Shown: positions 10,740-22,289 of the stretch, one piece after another
Numbering within the stretch: position 1 is the stretch's first letter
Layout of the letters: every line of letters begins with the position of its first letter
Assembly: GCA_922989275.2 (NCBI GenBank)
Contig: OV277867.1
Coordinates: forward strand, 38,988,070 to 39,052,069
DNA length: 64,000 nt
From: Gari tellinella
Taxonomy: Eukaryota; Mollusca; Bivalvia; Cardiida; Psammobiidae
Reading direction: 5' to 3'
The notes under the pieces: generated by a model
Database searches by the model: none
The model's input: the letters and a program-made list of their open reading frames with translations, nothing else
Told to the model about the DNA's origin: nothing
Made by a program: the position numbers and the translations under genes

Positions 10740-11849
10740 AGCGTGTCGATTGCGTTAACCCTTTTATTGTTTTTATGACATCATCACCTGTCTAACACGA
10801 TCGTCTGCTTTGACTTTTTTAACAGTTTATACAGTTTATTAGTTTATTATAGTGTCACATATAAAAGTTACATAAAATAGTTACACATATCATATACATT
10901 CAAACTTTTATACACGGCCGTCCAGCGGCCTATGAGACACTTTATATACTTGTATTTGCCTAAGGAATTGCAGAAAATGCAGACCAGGCCAATTCCCAGG
11001 CCCGATCTGCACTCTCTGAAATTTCGTTGGCGCACAATCATAGTAAGTAGCCCGTGGTTGACATGTGCAGTCCCAGAAGGCAAGTTTCAAGAAGAAGGCT
11101 GTTCGTTATAACCTGTCAAATCGAAACCGTACCCCATGTTACAACACAGTTCCCCACTTAAGTAAGCACCTTTACTAGTGGCAGCCCAGAGGAAAAGGAC
11201 TGAGGCCTCAAACACTTTTTAGCGCGATTGCAAGACTCAGTCCTCGCCATCTGTACTGACATAGATGGTACGTTTTGGGCTTGAGTTTACAGTATATAAC
11301 ACAAATAAAAGAACATGTGAGATGCTAATATAATTATGCACACGCTAAATAAGTCTTACAATGGTTAACCTAGAAACCGGATTATTTGTTAATAATCAAT
11401 ACATTTCTTTAAAAATAAGAACAATGCACAACACGTGTGCCTACTAAAATGAACATAATATACAGTATTTCTTTAAAACAATGGAAAATGGTTTCGTAAT
11501 ACTTATATTTATAAAAGTGAGTACATACAGTGTTACAGATGATCTGTTATTGCGTCAAGAAGTCCATTTTTTATTAAAAATACTAGTGTAGCTAAAATAA
11601 CGCAAAATAGGACAACAAGTACACGCACATGATTTCCACCGACTCCTATCTCACTTAGATGTTTCATTTAATCATAGTATGACACAACTATTTATCCGTA
11701 CATTTGAAAACCCCTAAGACGTGCCTTGTATTATGGAGGGCGTCTCAGATGAAGGTGTGCAATTGGGTTCAAATATACAGACTATTTATGTTGTGAAAAA
11801 TTAGATAAGTTTAGTAGCGAGTTATAACATAAACTCTTTACTCAAGATA
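10740..11849. other. Unassigned stretch
   Basis: A partial TTAACCCTTTTATTG start with ATCGTCTGCTTTGA (about 10,757-10,815) is a family B/K fragment. The block at about 10,900-11,290 looks less AT-rich than its surroundings, but I do not recognise it. Nothing was identified from 11,290 to 11,849. Confidence 0.35.
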
Positions 11850-12094
11850 CAGTGGAGAAAAGGTTATTTTTCCCCGTTTAAACGCAAACGTACGCAAACG
11901 CAAACACTAAAACGTAGAAAAGTACAGCTTTTGGACAATTCTGATAATGCATATTTATCTTGGTGGCAAACAGTTTAGAGCCTGATCAGACGCCGGGTTA
12001 CCCGGCGTCTGATCTGGCTCCAAACTGTTTGCAATGGAAATAATAGTTTTAGATTAAACGCGTTTATTGGGAAAGAATAATAGATTCTCCACTA
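11850..12094 (+). mobile_element. Family A MITE
   Basis: TA-flanked and full length. The right end reads CCACTATA instead of CCACTGTA. The hairpin is intact. Confidence 0.92.
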
Positions 12095-12104
12095 TACGTG
12101 TATA

Positions 12105-12203
12105 TGAGTGCTCAGTTTGAATACTGATAAAACGCCGCACCTGATCAGGATCTAAATTATTTGCAAATTAAAGTTATGTCGGGCTTTGCAAGTGGAAGCG
12201 TTA
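12105..12203 (-). mobile_element. Family B/L MITE fragment
   Basis: CACCTGATCAGGATCTAAAT and TTTGCAAATTAAAG are remnants of a type-1 hairpin and flank, ending near AAGTGGAAGCGTTAA. Confidence 0.4.
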
Positions 12204-12696
12204 ATTGGGCGTTGTTAATCAAATTAAAACAGTATCTTCTCTTCTTAAATAAATACATGTGTCGCGGTGCCGTATAACCCAACTCAATCAATCAACTTAA
12301 ATAAATAAAGTACAAACGCAATGCAATAAAGGTAGATTTATTTTTCAAAATGTATACGGTTATTGTTTATAAAAGCGGAAGACAGATTTAATATTTATCA
12401 AATCACGAGTCATTCCCTCCTGATTCCAAATTGTTTCCTATAAACTGGCGGTTGTTTTGAAAGTGATTTCGCTTTATCCTTTATAACCTGGTTTAGGATC
12501 GGTTTCACTGATGATCAAACAATTATATCTGACAAATACAGAATTTCTAGGATGGTTAATACTCCCTTTATGTTTTACATCATAAACTATCTTCATGTCT
12601 TTTCTTAGAAATGACGTAGAAACATGTTTTATCTTAACCACCCACGTTTGGCTCAGAATATTGCTTAGAACTGTAATGTAACCTCAGTGTCATTTA

Positions 12697-12775
12697 GTGG
12701 AGCAAATATTATTTCTTTCCGTTTAAATAAATCAAACGCAAATGCAATGCAATAAGATAAAGAACAAAACAGTGG
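12697..12775 (+). mobile_element. Family A MITE, decayed left end
   Basis: TTAGTGGAGCAAATATTATT, TTTCCGTTTAAATAAATCAA and ACGCAAATGCAATGCAATAA resemble the left arm of family A. No hairpin or right end follows. Confidence 0.4.
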
Positions 12776-12800
12776 TTGAAAGTATTGACAACGTACTAAT

Positions 12801-12968
12801 CCCTTTACTGCCTTAACCGAGTACAATGGTTATTTAAAATAGATTCTAATCAGACGGCGCGTAACGCATTTTAATGTTTCTTAAGTAAAAAATAACTAAC
12901 GTTTACATTTGACAAGTAATAGCAAACGGAACTTGTTAACAATCAATGACATCATGGTACTGAATGAG
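12801..12968 (+). mobile_element. Family L MITE, degraded
   Basis: It starts CCCTTTACTGCC after TAAT and ends TACTGAATGAG before TTAA. Only ATTCTAATCAGACGGCGCGT remains of the hairpin. Confidence 0.5.
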
Positions 12969-13064
12969 TTAAGCTGTCGCTCAAGACATAGTATTCTTTA
13001 AAAAATGGTTCTAAAATATACAGCTTCACGTCAACTGCAGGCATTCAGTAACATAACGTTTTCT

Positions 13065-13306
13065 GGGGCCCGTTTTACTAAACTACTTACGCAAAATTTT
13101 TGCGTAAGTCAAAATTTTAAATTCCAATTTATATTTTTATTATCACTTGCTACAAACAGCAAATAGCCAGACCAGAGGAAGCGCTTTTAGCGCGTCCTCT
13201 GATCTGGCTAATTGCTGTTTGCAATCGTTTATGATCGAAAAATAAGAGTTAAACGATTTTGACTTACGCAAACATTTTGCGTAAGTTGTTTAGTAAAACG
13301 GGCCCC
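13065..13306. mobile_element. Family F element with an alternative hairpin core
   Basis: The ends GGGGCCCGTTTTACTAAACT and AGTAAAACGGGCCCC are inverted repeats, and TTACGCAAA is also repeated inverted. The centre (about 13,150-13,235) is a hairpin beginning CAAACAGCAAATAGCCAGAC with CTCTGATCTGGC on the return arm. It is unlike the core of the F copies at 53.3 and 63.3 kb. Confidence 0.8.
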
Positions 13307-13319
13307 TGGTGCGCTTCAT

Positions 13320-13450
13320 ATGAAACGTCGTACGACAAAAACGGCCGTATGTCAAAACTTTAAGACACGTCTATTTTCTGAATACTCCATCTAACCCTGT
13401 CGTGTGACCTCTCGTGGGAATCGTCCAAGAAGTTTCGTAAGACGGGCCAA
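13320..13450. mobile_element. Family F element, core-deleted
   Basis: TGAAACGTCGTACGACAAAA and CAAAACTTTAAGACACGT lead to CCATCTAACCCTGTCGTGTG, then AAGTTTCGTAAGACGGGCC. Most of the central hairpin is lost. Confidence 0.55.
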
Positions 13451-14280
13451 TGTTAAACTAATTGTCGTCTTTTTTTTCTCAAATTTAAATTTAGTTTATG
13501 TTACTTAGGAAATATTGAAATTAGTATCAAACAGTCTGGATACCAATGGCAGTGAAGGTATACATTGCTAAGCCGACCTCTTCTTTTTGTTTAGTGTTAT
13601 CAAATTGTAATCAAACTTTGATTAATTAATTGGACACCTCACGCCTGAAATGAGAAATTTCTGTTTTAAATTAAATGTTTAATTTATTTTTATATATTAA
13701 CTGTTATTTTTTATAATTTATTGCCAACTTACAAACAGTGCAAACTCTGGCCAGTGTGTTTATCTAGGAACCCTCTTACACTGTTAATGTAGGACAAATG
13801 TACTCATTGCAGGTACTAAATAGGTTCATAAACAAAAAGCAAGATACATTTGTAATTCTTATATCAGATTTATGTTGTTTTCGTTACGCAGTTATTTGTC
13901 CCTAGAGATTACAAGGCATGTTTAGCATTCAGTAGTCGCTTATTATAACTTTGAATGTACAGTGAAAACACATAACAATATCTTTACGGCAAACGTGGCT
14001 AAATTATCGTTTACAGTAAAAGTTCTAATCGGATTATTGGTACAAAGAGTGTCCTATTCATCATCCCATTTTAAAGACAAACAAATAATATCTTAATGAG
14101 TTGAGATATTATGTTGTTACCCTGCTTGCCACAAACGCGTTCAATGCCTATGGTGCCAAAAGGCTACCGTGCAAACACTTTGGATTCTGATTAGTCAAAG
14201 CATATTTTTTTGCTCAATAAATATATGTTATTTCTATAAACAAACACATACACCAATGTCAAAGAGGATTATATCGAAAG
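13451..14280. other. Mostly unassigned AT-rich stretch
   Basis: Only short remnants of MITE hairpins are visible (for example ATCAAACAGTCTGGATACCA near 13,527). No gene was seen. Confidence 0.35.
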
Positions 14281-14282
14281 TA

Positions 14283-15265
14283 CGAGGGGTATTCAAAAAA
14301 TACGCGGACAGATGTTGCCATTCCCTCAGTTTTTGACTGAACAGTGCGAAACTTGCACAAAATGATGCCCAGAGAATTCTGTATTGCCAGTGAAATTTTG
14401 ATATAATTGACTTCCAGCATGATCAAACGTCTGTTGTTATGGTAACGTTGGGTCGTCACACCCGGCCCAACGTCAACCTACGTCACGTTGACGACTCCAC
14501 CCTTTGAGCTTTCTGACATTCCGACAGCATTTTTGGGATCAAACTAGCGCATAATCTCCTCATATTTAAACTGTCATGAATTATGGTATGTACTATCCCA
14601 ACACTACAGTCTACCCGCTGGCAAACTTCTCTAACCGTGATACGTCTGTCTTTATCCAGGAGTTCTTTGATTTCCTAAACTTTCTGCGACGTTATTGACG
14701 TCAGCCGACCGCTGCGCTGTTCGTCCATCACACTTTCGTATCCGTCATCGTACCGTAATTACCACTTATGCAATACTGTTCTTTTCATTGCAGTATCGCC
14801 ATATGCCTTGACCAACATTTTCATAGTTTCTTTTCTGTTTTTTCCATTGATAACACAGAATTTAACCGCCGTTCTCTGTTCGACGCTCATTGTGATGCAC
14901 CTTGTATAAACAATATTGGCCGCTAACGCCCAAATGACGTAAGACGTTAATGTGACGTCACTGACGTCGTGTCAAGATTTGGCGCCATACTGGGCTAAAA
15001 TTTGGAGACGACATTGGGTCAGACGCAAGTGATAGACGTCATTTTCGGAGCGACACAAGATGGCGTTTTGTTACATTTTGGGCCGGATGTTACGAGGTGA
15101 CGTTACCATAACAACCATAAATTTATCATGCGTGAAGATAATGTCGGCAAAGTTACACTTTGTGTACAGAATGTTTTGAGCATCATTATGTGCAAGTTTC
15201 GCGCCGTTCAGTCAAAAACTGAGGGAATGGCAGCATCTGTCCGCGTATTTTTTGAACTGCCCTCG
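14283..15265 (-). mobile_element. Mariner-like transposon, internally deleted
   Basis: TA at 14,281-14,282 and 15,266-15,267 flanks TIRs that begin CGAGGGGTATTCAAAAAATA (left) and CGAGGGCAGTTCAAAAAATA (right, read inward). Similarity between the arms is strong for about 90 bp. Between them lies the N-terminal part of a mariner transposase on the minus strand, and the rest is gone. The about 200 bp between the ATG and the right arm contain several TGACGTCA-like motifs. Confidence 0.88.
14487..14890 (-). pseudogene. Mariner transposase N-terminal remnant
   Basis: From an ATG at 14,890 reading down it begins MSVEQRTAVKFCVINGKN and continues with ETMKMLVKAYGD, VLHKW, then a stop where the family normally has further helix-turn-helix sequence. 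It then shows DEQRSGRLTS, another stop, ELLDKDRRITVREVC, and LNMRRLCASLIPKML before a stop at about 14,487. This is the bipartite DNA-binding (paired-like HTH) half, of roughly 135 codons with at least two internal stops. The whole DD(34)D catalytic half is deleted, with the TIR following almost directly. It cannot transpose itself. Confidence 0.85.
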
Positions 15266-15267
15266 TA

Positions 15268-15603
15268 TTAGTTTATCGAAGGTCAAGTAAGGTGTTTTAC
15301 ATTTTACAGAAGATTGTAAATTTCATTAATTTATAATGTTCTTCAACAAAACTACAAAATCTATGGATTAACAAGTATTCCAAAGAAAACAAAAACAAGT
15401 TCCAAATAAGTTTTAGTAATTCGGAAATGGAAGGACCAAATTATTTGACACTCGTGTAGTTATTTTTAAGGTCCAAAAAATACTTGAAAAGAATGAAGGC
15501 GACACTAATAATGCAGACGATCTTTTGACGAGAACGGGTTAAAGCCGACTGTAAAACGTTGCCGCAGTGAAAGAGTTAAATTGGTATTGTTCTGCGTTGT
15601 TGT
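15268..15603. other. Mostly unassigned stretch
   Basis: Fragments such as TTTGACACTCGTGT, GCAGACGATC and CGGGTTAAAG suggest decayed TTAA-type MITEs. No complete element was identified. Confidence 0.35.
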
Positions 15604-15647
15604 TAAGTCGTTTCAATACTGTGTTTATATTAATTACCTTAGAGGTA

Positions 15648-15893
15648 CAGTGGAGAAAACGTTATTATTTCCCGTTTAAACGCAAACGTACGCAAACGCA
15701 AAGCACTAAAACGTAGAAAGGTGCAACTTTTAGACAATTCTGATAATTCATATTTATCTTGGTAGCAAACAGTTTGGAGCCTGATCAGACGCCGGGTTAC
15801 CCGGCGTCTGATCTGGCTCCAAACTGTTTGCACTGCAAAAAATAGTTTTAGCGTAAACGCGTTTATTGGGAAAGAATAACGTTTTCTCCACTG
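15648..15893 (+). mobile_element. Family A MITE with natural empty site
   Basis: Flanked by TA at 15,646-15,647 and 15,894-15,895. The second duplication copy has the uninterrupted site AGGTACTCGCGG near 26,388. This proves a TA duplication and that this insertion postdates the tandem duplication. Confidence 0.96.
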
Positions 15894-16664
15894 TACTCGC
15901 GGTTTATAGTCGCCTTCCGACAGAACAAAAGTCGGGGATCAACGTTCTTCTTCACGACAAAGGCTCTCTTCAATAATGCAACATCTGAGTCCGAATGTGA
16001 TTGTTTTATCAGCAGATACAGGCTCATGAAATGTGATACACCAGTAATTTATAGAAAGCACCTATCCATTCACACACTCATGACGAATTTCCACCTATAG
16101 TACTAAACAGACATGGGAATTATATAGGTTGTTGTGTTGGTATCAAATATCGGGCTCTAAGGACCTAGTTTTGGAATATTTCTCATCCATTATGTATAAA
16201 GCTTCGAGACTTGTACTGGAGCACACCACACTGACATTCTTAGAATTGTTGCCATAACGTCAGCTGTCGAATGGAATTGTTCTCAAAGACCGCACCGGTA
16301 TGGACGTAAAAATGAGAAGTGTGTGATGTTTCACTTGATATACCTCACTTAATTAGATAACGGCGGTAGCAATATAATTATTGTTATTTACAAGAAGTTC
16401 TTGATACATTTCCTACAATAGAGATAGTACAGCAAACAAAGCATGATATGAAAGAGATAGATACAGTGGGACAATTCAAATAATGGAATATATGCCATCA
16501 TTCTCTTTTGGGCAAAATTAACACGTTCAGCCCTGGCAACGAATTTTCACGTCATTTATGAGTGTGCCTGTCAAAATTAGATATGTCATAAGCAAAAAGT
16601 GTAATATCTAATAAGAGAATACACTATTTGTCATTTTATGATTATAGTGTTAAAACACACACAT

Positions 16665-17117
16665 ATATATATATCTTTATTTCAGTCTCATCATGGTTCA
16701 TAATACAAACATAATATACATTTCGTCATAACATTAACCATGCCATTCAAATAAGAATTATAAGAGACTATGTATTACTAATTACAACACACTATGTTTC
16801 TGAAACTCATAGTTCAAGTATCTGTAATTCAAAGCAACTCCTAGCACTAAAACTAAAACCATGTAAATAGTGCTAATCTCAAATCTAAGACCTGCAATAA
16901 AATTTATTTTAAAACCTGATTTTCAAAAAAATGCATTAACATGCGTACTTAAGTAATTCTTATAAGAAATCCAGTCTTACCATTGATCAGATCAATGATA
17001 ACTTGATTAGCAAAATTTACATGGACGAAATAATAATAAGCTATAGGTTTAAACAAAACATGTTACATTATATACAATCATAAGAATTTTATATTTGCAT
17101 GGACTAAAGATGATCAG
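16665..17117 (-). mobile_element. Copy-1-specific insertion, possibly a LINE 3' end
   Basis: It is absent from duplication copy 2, where CACATATATA runs straight into GTCGAAACTAGG (near 27,170). Read on the minus strand it ends CTGAAATAAAGATATATATA, that is an AATAAA-like signal followed by a short simple repeat, as in some retroposon tails. It has no coding content, and the target duplication is unclear. Confidence 0.45.
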
Positions 17118-17779
17118 TCGAAACTAGGATAGACTTAATTGGAAACTAGAATTATCATTTCTAATTAAAGCGTTGAATAAATCAAAGAAATGCAACTTTG
17201 AGTGAAATTAAGGAAATGACATTAGACCAAATGTGACGCTTTGAAGTCTTAGAAGAGGCTACGTTAAGTATGATGTAGCGTCTGACCAGGCAGCAACCTG
17301 TCTGCAACGCTTTTTAGGAAAATAATACCTTCTTCTTCTCGTGTAGTTTAACTTTATAGTTGAGCCATCAGTCTTATAGCATTTCAACATTGTACATACC
17401 AAGTACCGTTGTCATCACAGATTGTGCATCTGAGTTCGGTATACACTATCAAACACCGTATATAACATAGCTACATAAAGTGCTTTAGATGCTTGCCTGT
17501 TTCAAACCGTGTAGACCAAGACTAGCCGCCGCGTCTTTGACGCGGCGACTGACCTTAATATTCACAGTTTGCAATGCAATAAGGCAGGTTTGCGCATGAC
17601 ACGGGCCATATTATTACTTCTCACAAACTCATTTACGCTCCAAGAACAGTTACTGATAACTCTAACATTGCAAACAGTTAGGATATAATCCATTACTCCA
17701 TAAATACACACTTTTCGTCTTTAATTCATTGAACTAATGATGAAAACAGTAACTGTTCCTCTTTATACAGTCAGGACTA

Positions 17780-18024
17780 CAGTGGAGAATCTGTTATTCT
17801 TTCCCGATAAACGCGTTTACGCGAAAACTATTTTTTCTTTTACAAACATTTTGGAGCCAGATCAGACGCCGGGTAACCCGGCGTCTGATCAGGCTCCAAA
17901 CTGTTTGCCACCAAGATAAATATGAATTATCAGAATTGTCCAAAAGCTGTACTTTTCTACGTTTTAGTGTTTGCGTTTGCGTACGTTTGCGTTTAAACGG
18001 GAAAGAATAACAGATTCTCAACTG
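17780..18024 (-). mobile_element. Family A MITE at duplication junction (copy 1)
   Basis: TA-flanked with an intact hairpin; the right TIR reads TCTCAACTG. Its right edge coincides with the junction of the tandem duplication. The copy at 27,838 is its duplicate. Confidence 0.93.
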
Positions 18025-18053
18025 TAAGTCGTTTCAATACTGTGTTTATATTA

Positions 18054-19690
18054 GGTGTGTGAAGTTTGCACGACATTCGACATTTCGACATTCGACCTTT
18101 CGTAAATGAAAGGCCGAACAGCTGTCGAATTTCGACTTTCGACATTTAAGCTTTCACATAATGTAACAAATTTTGCCGATCGACAAGTCAGCTTTGCCAT
18201 AATGTCGAAAAATTGTCGAAATTCGACGTTCGACATTCAACATTTTAAAACACATTACTTTGTTGAACTGATGTCGAATTTCGACGTTCGACACTTATAC
18301 AAAGTTGGAAAATTGTCGAAATAGGGTCGAATTTCGACGTTCGACAAACTGCAAGTAAGGGAAAAAGTCGAAATATTGTCGAAATTCGACGTTCGACATT
18401 TAACATTTCTTAAACACATTACTTTGTCGAACTGATGTCGAATTTCGACGTTCGGCACTTATACAAAGTCGGCAAATTGTCGAAATAGGGTCGAATTTCG
18501 ACGTTCGACAAACTGCAAATAAGGGAAAAAGTCGAAATATTGTCGAAATTCGACGTTCGACATTCAACATTTCTTAAACACATTACTTTGTCGAACTGAT
18601 GTCGAATTTCGACGTTCGACACTTATACAAATTCGAAATATTGTCGAAATTTGACGTTCGACATTCAACATTTCTTAAATACATTACTTTGTCGAACTGA
18701 TGTCGAATTTCGACGTTCGACACTTATACAAAGTCGGAAAATTGTCGAAATAGGGTCGAATTTCGACGTTCGACAAACTGCAAGTAAGGGAAAAAGTCGA
18801 AATATTGTCGAAATTCGACGTTCGACATTCAACATTTTTAAATCACATTACTTTGTCGAACTGATGTCGAATTTCGACGTTCGACACTTATACAAAGTCG
18901 TGAAATTGTCGAACTAGGGTCGAATTTCGACGTTCGACAAACTGCAAGTAAGGGAAAAAGTCGAAATATTGTCGAAATTCGACGTTCGACATTCAACATT
19001 TTTAAATCACATTACTTTGTCGAACTGATGTCGAATTTCGACGTTCGACACTTATACAAAGTCGGGAAATTGTCGAAATAGGGTCGAATTTCGACGTTCG
19101 ACAAACTGCAAGTAAGGGAAAAAGTCGAAATATTGTCGAAATTCGACGTTCGACATTCAACATTTCTTAAACACATTACTTTGTCGAACTGATGTCGAAT
19201 TTCGACGTTCGACACTTATACAAAGTCGGAAAATTGTCGAAATAGGGTCGAATTTCGACGTTCGACAAACTGCAAGTAAGGGAAAAAGTCGAAATATTGT
19301 CGAAATTCGACGTTCGACATTCAAAATTTCTTAAACACATTCACTATGTCGACCTTATGTCGAATTTCGACGTTCGACAAGTGGCCTGGCAGGGAAAAAG
19401 TCGAAATATTGTCGGAATTCGACGTTCGACATTCAATATTTCTTGAAATTATTCCCTCTGTTAAATCATTGTCGAATTTCGACGTTCGACAATTTTCCGG
19501 ACCCGGGAAAAGTCGAAATATTGTCGAAATTCGACGTTCGACATTCAAAATTTCTTAAACACATTACTATGTCGAACTCATGTCGAATTTCGACGTTCGA
19601 CAATGTCCTTTCACCAAAGTGTCAAACATTCAACATTTCTTTAAAGTCGGGGAAATGTGGAAAAAGTATCAAATTTCAAATTTCGACAAT
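18054..19690 (+). repeat. Left TIR satellite array of the 8.3-kb element
   Basis: The near-palindrome GTCGAATTTCGACGTTCGAC or its variants recur throughout. They form a unit of about 164 bp that contains three such motifs separated by TTATACAAAGTCGG, AACTGCAAGTAAGGG and CATTCAACATTTCTTAAACA spacers. Unit starts are near 18,273, 18,436, 18,600, 18,700 (a shortened unit), 18,864, 19,028 and 19,192. The outermost 220 bp are non-repetitive and include GATCGACAAGTCAGCTTTGC. Confidence 0.93.
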
Positions 19691-20135
19691 TTAACGGCAG
19701 ATAGTGCGGATAAGTCTTCGGGAGTCGTGCGATTTATTCTGTATACGTATGGACGCAATTGCGGACTGGACCGAATGTGCCTAGAAGAGCCCTTTGATCT
19801 AGTTATACACTGTTTACTACATGTATTTGACAAGTATGAATTACTGTACCACGCACTATTATTTTGTAATTGTATGTAGACGTATAACCTGTATATTTAT
19901 ACGAAAAACGGTTTGAATCCAGATTAAAGGTCTTCTACCGAACTATATTTATATAGGTCTACATTGTTAACCTTATACTTGTCTAACCTGCTGTGTAACT
20001 TCTTTTCTTAAACCAAAATACATAGAGCTTAGATATTTGGCGCAAAGCATCATCTACTGATCCTCTGTCAAGAATGTTCAAATAATTTCCCATGGGTAAA
20101 ACATGAGCCCACCCGGGAGTCACAAAATTGCATAG

Positions 20136-20307
20136 ATAAGAAATAGTACAGCCCGCTGAGGGCCTTCTTGCATTATAGTGACCGACCAGTCAGCCCCAAA
20201 ATAGTTTACGGTCCGAAGCCAAGGCTGAGGGCCGTAAACTTTTTTGGGGCTGACTGTGAGGTCACTATAATGCAAGGAGGCCCGAGTGGGCTGTACTATT
20301 TCTTATA
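20136..20307. repeat. Long perfect-armed palindrome (foldback)
   Basis: AAGAAATAGTACAGCCC at the left is matched by GGGCTGTACTATTTCTT at the right. Inside, TTGCATTATAGTGACC and GTCAGCCCCAAAA pair with their inverses around a centre near 20,215. It resembles a foldback MITE with no unique interior. The flanking target sequence is not clear. Confidence 0.75.
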
Positions 20308-22039
20308 GTATACCGCACTTCTAATTTGGATCAAAACAGTTATCGAACGTAAAATTCTAATGGTCGTCTCGAGAGTACATGTATCTCTCTTTGAATTACT
20401 TAATAGCTGTGATCGTACTTACAAAAGTATCGGGAACAATTTTAAAAGTGGAAATTTTATCAAAATCAATAATAGAATAACCTCTAATTCATCTTTCTAA
20501 ATCAAATATACGTAGATTCTATATAGATCCAACATCTATACTTAACTTTGTTTGAAATTTGATAAAGTCTTAATCTACAGTAAACTAGATCTATCAACTT
20601 CGCAACGTGTTTATATGGATCTAGTAAAACCTGATCTGACGCATAGCATCCAGGTCATTTCGTACGTTTCTCCATTTGGTTTTCTAACTTGAGTAAAATG
20701 TAAAGAGATGATTTCCTGAATGTTACGGTTTTCCCAGCAAATTTATTGATATTAGATTCTACTTCTTGAAATTATGAAGATCTAAGCACTGGAATTTTTA
20801 TATTTCTTTCGTCTTCATTGAACCCTTTTTTATCTATGATTTCTTGAGTTTTCGAGTTCGACAGACCCGCAAATCTGCCATTGGAACTCAATAGTAAATC
20901 TAAAGATTTGTGGAAGCCGGGCGTGTATTTTCGAGTTACGAAATGTTCATTGATTACCTCCCTTTAATAAAATTTTGCATCGGTAGTAACCAGTAAGCTT
21001 CCCTGTGTATACTTAAATCTACACTTTCCGTATTATGAAAATAATGATGTAAAATTGATTTTTAAAATCTAGTGTATGATCTTTGATTAAATCGCAAACA
21101 ATCAAAGCTAATATTTTGTAAATGTTAACATTTATAAGACTAAAACAGATAAAGTCTTACAGTCACAATTAATCTCTATGAGTCTTAGATTTATCATAGA
21201 TAAATTTCAAAATAGATCTACACTTCACATTTAAGTTATTAGGAATCGGACATAATATCAAAAAGGATAATATTAGCTTAAGTCACGTTAACACTTCCTA
21301 AAGCAGTTATTTCAAATTTCATAACGCAGTCATCATATGACGCAACCGCGCTTAGCAGCGAGCACTATCTATATAATATAATCGTATAATAGTGACCGCT
21401 AGCTTGTACAAAGATAAAGAAGGAGCGTACGTAGGTAAGGTATACTATAGTTATATAGTGAAACGTCAAACACCTTCTCTGAAACTAATATGACCAGAGT
21501 TGATACTTGGTATGGTGAAAGTTCTAGAAGAACTTTACCAATATATTCAAGCGGCCCATTGCATATCTAGGTCACAGGAGCTAAAAATATTTTTTTCAAT
21601 GAAACCTTCAAAAAATCTTCCTGTCATAATAGTCACCACAGTACCCTGAGCTTAGGTATTTGGCACACAGCATCATCTACTCAGCAATAGGCACTGTCAT
21701 ATTGTCAAAATTTCTCAGCTTTTCAAGATATTTACATTTACGTCAACGGTTCCAGGTGAGCGATTTAGGGCCGTATACGGCTCTTGTTTAAAATTGGCAT
21801 TATAAAATAAGAAATTTTTGATAATGTTTACTTTTTCATAATTGCGACAAACCGAGCAAACAATGTTTTAAGGTTATAGATTCATAATGCGAAAACCTGA
21901 ACACCGTTTCCGCATATTCTGTAATATGCCCGGCACAATCTTACTACACGAACATTGAAACTTCATGTACATACCGATGTTCGATGTTTTCTATTATGGC
22001 TCTAAAACCTTAATAAAGAAATGACCAGTTAAAGAAGAG

Positions 22040-22289
22040 CCATTTACCATTTACTCCATAGCCAATTTCTATTTATGAAGACTAGTGACTATGGAAAGAA
22101 GGTTGAAAGTAAAGCAGATGCCCCTTATGATACATGCTGCTTTACTTTAAGCTTGCTTTAAGCTGTCATCTGCTAGAACATAGAATTATTTCTTATGATA
22201 CATATTCATGACTGTGTGAATTGTACCAATTTTCTTCATTAGGAGGAATTAGTTAACAGAGTTAAACGGCATATCTAGGGAGTAAATGG
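22040..22289 (+). mobile_element. Family G MITE, diverged
   Basis: It begins CATTTACTCCATAGCC and ends GGGAGTAAATGG before TTAA (22,290-22,293). The hairpin contains GGTTGAAAGTAAAGCAGATG with TGCTGCTTTACTTTAAGC on the return side, then CATCTGCTAGAAC and CATATTCATGACTGTGTG. Confidence 0.7.

Larger units (their letters stand above)
15605..18026 (+). repeat. Tandem segmental duplication, copy 1
   Basis: The segment from AAGTCGTTTCAATACTG to the family A copy ending at 18,024 is repeated in the same orientation at 18,027-18,053 plus 26,357-28,083. Matching landmarks include TACTCGCGGTTT, AAGTCGGGGATCAACG, GATAACGGCGGTAGC and TGACGCGGCGACTGACC. Copy 1 alone carries a family A MITE at 15,648 and an insertion of about 450 bp near 16,665-17,117. 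Copy 2 alone carries the 8.3-kb element. Confidence 0.92.

Noticed and set aside
10868..11090. Two overlapping minus-strand frames in a less AT-rich block
   Set aside because: No recognisable motif and no splice context, and two frames overlap in the same block, so coding is not supported.
18054..19690. CRISPR-like alternation of repeat and spacer
   Set aside because: The spacers are themselves repeated in a 164-bp higher-order unit, the array is inside a TIR element, there are no cas genes, and the genome is eukaryotic.
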